From: Brevundimonas sp. UBA986 | Lineage (GTDB): Bacteria; Pseudomonadota; Alphaproteobacteria; Caulobacterales; Caulobacteraceae | Direction of reading: 5' to 3' | DNA: 10,198 nucleotides | Assembly (NCBI GenBank): GCA_002292165.1 | Contig: DBBK01000179.1 | Location: forward strand, 7,864 to 18,061 | Part shown: positions 6,520-10,198 of the stretch, one piece after another | Layout: the number at the start of each line of letters is the position of its first letter | Numbering within the stretch: the stretch's first letter is position 1 | Translations under genes and position numbers: made by a program | Notes under the pieces: generated by a model | The model's input: the letters and a program-made list of their open reading frames with translations, nothing else | What the model was told of the DNA's origin: nothing | Databases searched by the model: none

Positions 6520-8354
6520 AATTCGATAACGCCCGCAACACGGTGATCTTCGTGATCTGCACCGTGGTGATCCTGATCCTGTATCAGATCTTCGTCCTGG
6601 AGCCGCAGAGCAAGGCGCGTCGCGCCGCCATGGCCGCGCACGAGACCTCGCAGGCCGTCCAGACCGGCAAGCCGGGCGTGTCCGACGCTGTCGGGCCGCA
6701 GACGACGCCGACCAGCGCCAACTTCGTTACAGACCGCGCCCAGGCCCTGGGCGGCGCCGCACGCGTGCCGATCGCGACCCCGACCCTGAAGGGTTCGCTG
6801 TCGCTGCAGGGCGGCCGCATCGACGACCTGTTCCTGACCAAGTACCGCACCACCATCAAGCCCGACTCCGGCATGGAGGAGCTGTTCCGTCCGCAGGGGA
6901 TGGAGCACGCCTATTTCGCCCAGTTCGGCTGGACCGGCCCCAACATCACTGGCGGCGTTCCCGGTCCGAACACCGTCTGGTCCCTGACCAACGGCTCGAC
7001 CCTGACGCCCGCCACCCCGATCACCCTGACCTGGGACAACGGCCAGGGGCTGCGCTTCACCCGCGTGGTCTCGGTCGACGACCAGTATATGTTCGCGGTC
7101 AAGGACACCGTCGCTAACCTGGGAACCCAGGCCGTGACCATCGCCCCCTACGGCCGCGTCGAGCGCCAGGGCGTGCCGCCGGCTCTGGGCAAGACCCAGA
7201 TCCTGCACGAGGGCGCCATCGGCACCTTCAGCGCCGACGGCGGCAAGGGCTATTCGACCGAACAGCTCAAGTACAAGGCCTGGGAAAAGAAGCCGCTCGA
7301 GGAGCACGCCTCGACCGGCGGCTGGCTCGGCATCACCGACAAATACTGGATGGCGGCCCTGATCCCGCCACAGACCGAAAAGGTCACCGCCCAGTTCAAG
7401 GTCGATGACGCGACCCGTTTCGACATCCATGTCGCCCAGATGCTCGGCGCCTCGCACACGATCCAGCCCGGCCAGACCATCGTCGAGCAGCAGCACCTGT
7501 TCGCCGGCGCCAAGCGCAACGAAATCCTCGCCGGCTATGAGAAGTCGCTCGGCCTGCCGCGCTTCATCTACGCCATCGACTGGGGCTTCCTGTTCTTCCT
7601 GACGCGCCCGATCTTCCTGCTGGTCGAGTTCTTCTATGGCCTGGTCCACAACTTCGGCGTGGCCATCCTGCTGCTGACGCTGACGATCAAGCTCATCATG
7701 TTCCCGCTGGCGAACAAGAGCTACGAGAGCCTGTCGAAGATGCGCAAGCTCCAGCCCAGGATGGAGGCCATCAAGGCGGCGCATAAGGACGACCCGGCGG
7801 CCCAGCAGCGCGAGACCATGGCGCTGTACCAGTCCGAGAAGATCAATCCCCTGGCGGGCTGTCTGCCCATCCTGGTCCAGATCCCGGTCTTCTACGCCCT
7901 GTACAAGGTGCTCTACGTCACCATCGAGATGCGGCACGCGCCCTTCTTCGGCTGGATCCGCGACCTGTCCGACCGCGACCCGACCAATATCTGGAACCTG
8001 TTCGGCCTGATCCCCTGGGACCCGGCCTCGGCGCCCCTGATCGGCCAGTTCATCTCGCCCCATATGGGCGGCGGCTTCACCCTGGCGCTCAGCGTTCTGG
8101 CCATCGTCTACGGCCTGACCATGTGGCTGCAGCAGGCCATGAACCCGCCCGCGCCCGATCCGGTCCAGCGCCAGATCTTCATGTTCATGCCGCTGATCTT
8201 CACCTTCATCATGGCCAGCTTCCCGGCCGGCCTGCTGGTCTACTGGGCGTGGAACAACATCCTGTCGATCGTGCAGCAGTATTTCATCATGCACCGCTTC
8301 AAGGCCGAGAACCCGATCGACACCTTCTTCGCCAAGCTCAAGAAGGCGACCTGA
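6516..8354 (+). CDS. yidC: Membrane protein insertase YidC
   Basis: YidC inserts and folds inner-membrane proteins, alone or with SecYEG. The 612-residue protein has the Gram-negative form: an N-terminal anchor (about 8-27), a linker, a large periplasmic domain (about 80-345) and a C-terminal five-helix insertase core. Core landmarks are FFYGLVHNFGVAI (372-384), MFPLANKSYESLSKM (395-409), KLQPRMEAIK (411-420), then INPLAGCLPILVQIP (443-457) and FPAGLLVYWAWNN (569-581). Lys392 occupies the place of the conserved groove arginine of E. coli (Arg366), which keeps the positive charge; Lys here appears usual in alphaproteobacteria. The ATG at 6516 overlaps the rnpA stop. The C-terminus ends in KLKKAT, a short basic tail. 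engB begins one base after the stop. yidD, often found between rnpA and yidC, is absent. Confidence 0.98.
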   Translation: MKFDNARNTVIFVICTVVILILYQIFVLEPQSKARRAAMAAHETSQAVQTGKPGVSDAVGPQTTPTSANFVTDRAQALGGAARVPIATPTLKGSLSLQGGRIDDLFLTKYRTTIKPDSGMEELFRPQGMEHAYFAQFGWTGPNITGGVPGPNTVWSLTNGSTLTPATPITLTWDNGQGLRFTRVVSVDDQYMFAVKDTVANLGTQAVTIAPYGRVERQGVPPALGKTQILHEGAIGTFSADGGKGYSTEQLKYKAWEKKPLEEHASTGGWLGITDKYWMAALIPPQTEKVTAQFKVDDATRFDIHVAQMLGASHTIQPGQTIVEQQHLFAGAKRNEILAGYEKSLGLPRFIYAIDWGFLFFLTRPIFLLVEFFYGLVHNFGVAILLLTLTIKLIMFPLANKSYESLSKMRKLQPRMEAIKAAHKDDPAAQQRETMALYQSEKINPLAGCLPILVQIPVFYALYKVLYVTIEMRHAPFFGWIRDLSDRDPTNIWNLFGLIPWDPASAPLIGQFISPHMGGGFTLALSVLAIVYGLTMWLQQAMNPPAPDPVQRQIFMFMPLIFTFIMASFPAGLLVYWAWNNILSIVQQYFIMHRFKAENPIDTFFAKLKKAT

Positions 8355-8355
8355 G

Positions 8356-8994
8356 TTGGAATACGATGACGAGGAGATCGAGGCCGCGCGGATCCTGTTC
8401 CAGCGCCAGGCGACCTTCGTCATGGGGGCGGCCAAGATCGAGCAGCTGCCCGAGCCGAACCTGCCCGAGATCGCCTTCGCCGGCCGGTCGAACGTGGGCA
8501 AGTCCAGCCTGATCAACGGCCTCGTCGGGATGCACAAGCTGGCTCGCGCCTCCAACGAGCCGGGCCGGACGCGTGAGGTCAATTTCTTCGACCTGGACGG
8601 CCAGCTGCGTCTGGTCGACCTGCCCGGCTACGGCTGGGCCAAGGCGTCGAAGACCACGGTCAAGAAATTCCAGGATCTGGGCCGTGACTATCTGCGGGGG
8701 CGGGTGACGCTGAAGCGGGTCTATCTGCTGATCGACAGCCGCCACGGCCTCAAGTCGGTGGACACCGAGGCGCTCGACGCCCTGGACCTCGCCGCCGTCA
8801 GCTACCAGATCGTCCTGACCAAGGCCGACAAGCTCAAGAAGGGCGAGGGCGAAGCCATGCGGGAGAAGACCCTCAAGGCCATCTCCAAACGCCCCGCCGC
8901 CTTCCCCGACGTGGCCCTGACCTCGGCCGAGAAGGAGCTCGGCATGCCCGAGCTGCGCGCCGAGATCATGCGCACCACCGGAACCGCGCCCTAG
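8356..8994 (+). CDS. engB: Ribosome-biogenesis GTP-binding protein EngB (YihA/YsxC)
   Basis: EngB is an essential small GTPase in many bacteria that acts in maturation of the large ribosomal subunit. The 212-residue product has all five GTPase boxes in order: G1 GRSNVGKSS (43-51), G2 around GRTRE (70-74, Thr72), G3 DLPGYG (88-93), G4 TKAD (155-158), and G5 TSAEKELG (189-196). The length is typical. The start is TTG at 8356, one base after the yidC stop, with AGAAGG (8341-8346) 9 bases upstream. The next in-frame ATG (codon 23) would cut into the conserved N-terminus, and there is no better start upstream. Coupled translation with yidC is likely. It ends the operon and converges on the SRPBCC-like gene with only 6 bases between stops. 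Confidence 0.95.
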   Translation: MEYDDEEIEAARILFQRQATFVMGAAKIEQLPEPNLPEIAFAGRSNVGKSSLINGLVGMHKLARASNEPGRTREVNFFDLDGQLRLVDLPGYGWAKASKTTVKKFQDLGRDYLRGRVTLKRVYLLIDSRHGLKSVDTEALDALDLAAVSYQIVLTKADKLKKGEGEAMREKTLKAISKRPAAFPDVALTSAEKELGMPELRAEIMRTTGTAP

Positions 8995-9005
8995 GCCATC
9001 CTAGG
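8990..9005. repeat. CCTAGG-CCAT-CCTAGG inverted repeat carrying both convergent stop codons
   Basis: Two identical CCTAGG hexamers (8990-8995 and 9000-9005) are separated by 4 bases. The TAG stop of engB lies in the first and the TAG stop of the leftward gene in the second. The arms can pair as a 6-bp hairpin on either strand. It could serve as a minimal two-way transcript end, but there is no T-run. Confidence 0.4.
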
Positions 9006-9564
9006 AGGCCGGCGGCGTGTCCGCCGGGACGTCCGGACCATATTCGGCGAAGTGGACCCAACGGCTGAACTGGCCCTGCATGACGCCGTCGACACCCTCG
9101 GCGAAGGCGCCCAGGCCCGGACCGCGCACGACATAGGTCATGACCATTTCCCAGCCCCCGGCGACGCCGGACCAGCCGAGGCTCCAGTCGGCCTTGGTCG
9201 CCTTGCCCTTGAGCGGGCCCAAAGGGGCGTCGAGCAGGACGCCCGTCTCCGGATCGGCCGCCACGACCCGCCCGTGCTCGAAGGTCTTGCCGTCGGCCAG
9301 GGCCTCGCAGAAGCAGGCCCCGACTTCCAGCGGCAGGGTCAGGTTGTGCGCGTCGCCACTGTAGGTATGGGCCGAATCCCACCATTGCCCGATGTCGCCG
9401 ATCGCGCCGTAGATGTCCTCTGGCGTGGTCTCCAGGGCGACGGAATAGCGCAACACGAAATGGTCGGCGTCCTTCTCGATCACCTCGGCCCGGGCGTTGG
9501 TGGCCAGAGCGGCTGTGGCGAAGGCGGAAAGGACGAACGCGGCGAACGCGGCTTTCACGGACAT
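9001..9564 (-). CDS. Secreted SRPBCC-like (START/Bet v1-fold) protein of unknown ligand
   Basis: The 187-residue protein begins with a probable Sec signal peptide: Lys4, a hydrophobic Ala-rich core at about 5-21 and a likely signal peptidase I site after ALATNARA, near residue 26. The mature part, with strand-like HFVLRYSVALETTPEDIYGA (35-54), IGQWWDSAHTYSG (58-70) and a C-terminal helix around VDGVMQGQFSRWVHFAEYG (158-176), resembles SRPBCC/polyketide-cyclase-like proteins that hold small hydrophobic ligands in a cavity. The assignment is by pattern only, with no catalytic residues to confirm it. The ATG at 9564 follows GGGGAGGAA with GGAGG 7 bases upstream. It is transcribed away from the 69-residue gene and converges on engB. 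A periplasmic location is inferred from the signal peptide; function is unknown. Confidence 0.72.
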   Translation of the reverse strand: MSVKAAFAAFVLSAFATAALATNARAEVIEKDADHFVLRYSVALETTPEDIYGAIGDIGQWWDSAHTYSGDAHNLTLPLEVGACFCEALADGKTFEHGRVVAADPETGVLLDAPLGPLKGKATKADWSLGWSGVAGGWEMVMTYVVRGPGLGAFAEGVDGVMQGQFSRWVHFAEYGPDVPADTPPAS

Positions 9565-9598
9565 GGCGGTTCCTCCCCGGATGACCCTGCGACACGAC

Positions 9599-9615
9599 GC
9601 GCCGCCCGGCGGCGC
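9599..9615. repeat. 17-bp GC palindrome in the divergent spacer
   Basis: GCGCCGCC-C-GGCGGCGC is an 8-base-arm inverted repeat in the 102-base spacer between the SRPBCC-like gene and the 69-residue gene. On the minus strand it lies just after a TTGACG (complement of 9617-9622), roughly where a promoter spacer would be, but no good -10 follows. It could be an operator or a chance GC repeat. Confidence 0.3.
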
Positions 9616-9635
9616 TCGTCAAGCCCGGGATCGAT

Positions 9636-9643
9636 GTTACAAC
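9636..9643 (+). promoter_or_regulatory. Possible -10 element for the 69-residue gene
   Basis: GTTACAAC agrees at 7 of 8 positions with the Caulobacter housekeeping -10 consensus as I recall it (GCTANAWC), and lies 23 bases before the gene's ATG. No convincing -35 box is seen at the expected distance, so this is tentative. Confidence 0.3.
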
Positions 9644-9666
9644 CGTCCCGAACCCTGGAGACGCCC

Positions 9667-9876
9667 ATGCCCGCTGCCGCCCATCCCGAAGGCCCGGGCG
9701 TCTGGACCCTGCTGCAGGATCACGTCACCCACGCCCTGTGGCAGCAGGACGAGGCCGATGCGGGCGGGCGCACGGTCAGCCGCTTCTGGGTGGTCAATCC
9801 GCCCGAGACCCTGATGTTCGACACCTTCGACGAGGCCGAGGCGATGTTCGAACGGCTCGGCGAATTCGAGGACTGA
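9667..9876 (+). CDS. Small conserved-looking hypothetical protein, 69 residues
   Basis: I do not recognise this protein. It has 69 residues, is acidic towards the C-terminus (FDTFDEAEAMFERLGEFED) and is rich in aromatic residues (WTLLQ, ALWQQ, RFWVVNPPET). There is no signal peptide, membrane segment or cysteine, so it is probably a small cytoplasmic globular protein. The pattern of a short strand (RFWVVN) followed by an acidic amphipathic helix looks like a real fold, not a shadow frame. The ATG at 9667 was chosen because GGAG (9657-9660) lies 6 bases upstream; an earlier in-frame ATG at 9634 has no such site. It converges on murI with 31 bases between stops, and its stop lies in a small inverted repeat. 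Confidence 0.7.
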   Translation: MPAAAHPEGPGVWTLLQDHVTHALWQQDEADAGGRTVSRFWVVNPPETLMFDTFDEAEAMFERLGEFED

Positions 9877-9885
9877 GGATCAGTC
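9871..9885. repeat. Inverted repeat over the stop of the 69-residue gene
   Basis: GACTGA-GGA-TCAGTC has 6-base arms and a 3-base loop; the left arm ends with the TGA stop. It lies between convergent genes, so it could mark a transcript end on either strand, but there is no T-run and it may be chance. Confidence 0.3.
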
Positions 9886-9897
9886 GGCCGCGGAGGC

Positions 9898-9931
9898 GGG
9901 GCGAAGGTCAGGCGGGGGCGAAGGTCAGGGG
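9898..9931. repeat. Tandem duplication, 17-bp unit, over the murI stop codon
   Basis: ggggcgaaggtcaggcg (9898-9914) is followed directly by ggggcgaaggtcagggg (9915-9931), 16 of 17 bases identical. Read on the minus strand, the murI-proximal copy encodes the last residues in frame. The second copy is shifted by 17 bases, so its ctgacc is read as TGA and ends the gene. Confidence 0.8.
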
Positions 9932-10198
9932 CGCGCCCCAGAACTGGCTGACCAGCTCCGACTGCGGTCCCGGCGTCCCGCTGGTCAGGAAGTCGCGGCG
10001 GCCCGACGATCCCAGTTCATACTCCGGGTGCTGGGCGAAGTAGCGCTCCAGGGCGTCGGCGACGGCGGTCGGCTGATGGATCAGGCTCGTGCCCGCCGGC
10101 AGGGCCTGGGCGAACAGGTCGGCGATGATCTCATAGTGGGTGCAGCCCAGGATGGCCGTGTCCGGATGGCGGCCGATGCGGCGACGCAGGGCGTCGAC
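9908..10198 (-). CDS. murI: Glutamate racemase, C-terminal part (5' end outside window)
   Basis: Glutamate racemase converts L-glutamate to the D-glutamate needed for peptidoglycan, in the cytoplasm. Only the last 96 residues lie in the window, out of about 260-290 in the family. The segment AILGCTHYEIIADLF (15-29 of the fragment) is the family's second active-site motif; the cysteine in GCTHY is the second catalytic cysteine. The following HQPTAVADAL matches the conserved DP/QP-A-VA region near the C-terminus. The reading frame is open to the right edge and ends at TGA (TCA at 9908-9910 on the plus strand), inside a 17-bp tandem duplication. The first catalytic cysteine and the start are outside the window. 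Confidence 0.92.
   Translation of the reverse strand, partial: VDALRRRIGRHPDTAILGCTHYEIIADLFAQALPAGTSLIHQPTAVADALERYFAQHPEYELGSSGRRDFLTSGTPGPQSELVSQFWGAPLTFAPA

Noticed and set aside
6345..8582. A 745-codon open frame on the minus strand, antisense to rnpA, yidC and engB
   Set aside because: It crosses three well-supported genes, has no recognised motif, and its composition (Asp/Gln/Gly/Arg/His) is that of a mirror frame.

Overview
The window looks like chromosomal DNA from a high-G+C alphaproteobacterium, most likely of the order Caulobacterales (Brevundimonas or a close relative). This rests on base composition, codon use, the style of the proteins and the rpmH-rnpA-yidC-engB gene order. 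It is inference; no marker such as rRNA is present. Genes are packed tightly. There is no transposase, integrase, CRISPR array, tRNA or rRNA, and no gene-free stretch over 300 bases.

Layout, left to right. The 3' part of a gamma-glutamyltransferase gene (+, cut by the window edge) converges on a three-gene leftward block (5765 down to 1213). In transcription order the block encodes a TVP38/VTT-family membrane protein, an orphan membrane histidine kinase, and a two-domain sugar enzyme. That enzyme joins a mannose-1-phosphate guanylyltransferase to an AGE-family isomerase/epimerase domain, apparently in place of the usual cupin phosphomannose isomerase. A 147-base divergent spacer then carries a good housekeeping-type promoter for the rightward block rpmH (L34), rnpA (RNase P protein), yidC (membrane insertase) and engB (ribosome-biogenesis GTPase). 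Ribosomal protein, tRNA processing, membrane insertion and ribosome assembly are thus made together. The genes are tightly coupled: rnpA and yidC overlap by 4 bases, and engB starts with TTG one base after the yidC stop. After engB come a leftward gene for a secreted SRPBCC-like protein, a rightward 69-residue unknown protein, and the leftward 3' end of murI (glutamate racemase), cut by the right edge.

I see no clear undescribed system. The points most worth a second look are: the guanylyltransferase-AGE fusion; a potential RNA hairpin between rpmH and rnpA that would bury the whole rnpA ribosome-binding site; the lack of yidD between rnpA and yidC; two short tandem duplications (16 and 17 bp) that each include a stop codon, at the ends of ggt and murI; and small inverted repeats lying on several stop codons. 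All RNA-structure and regulatory calls are by eye.
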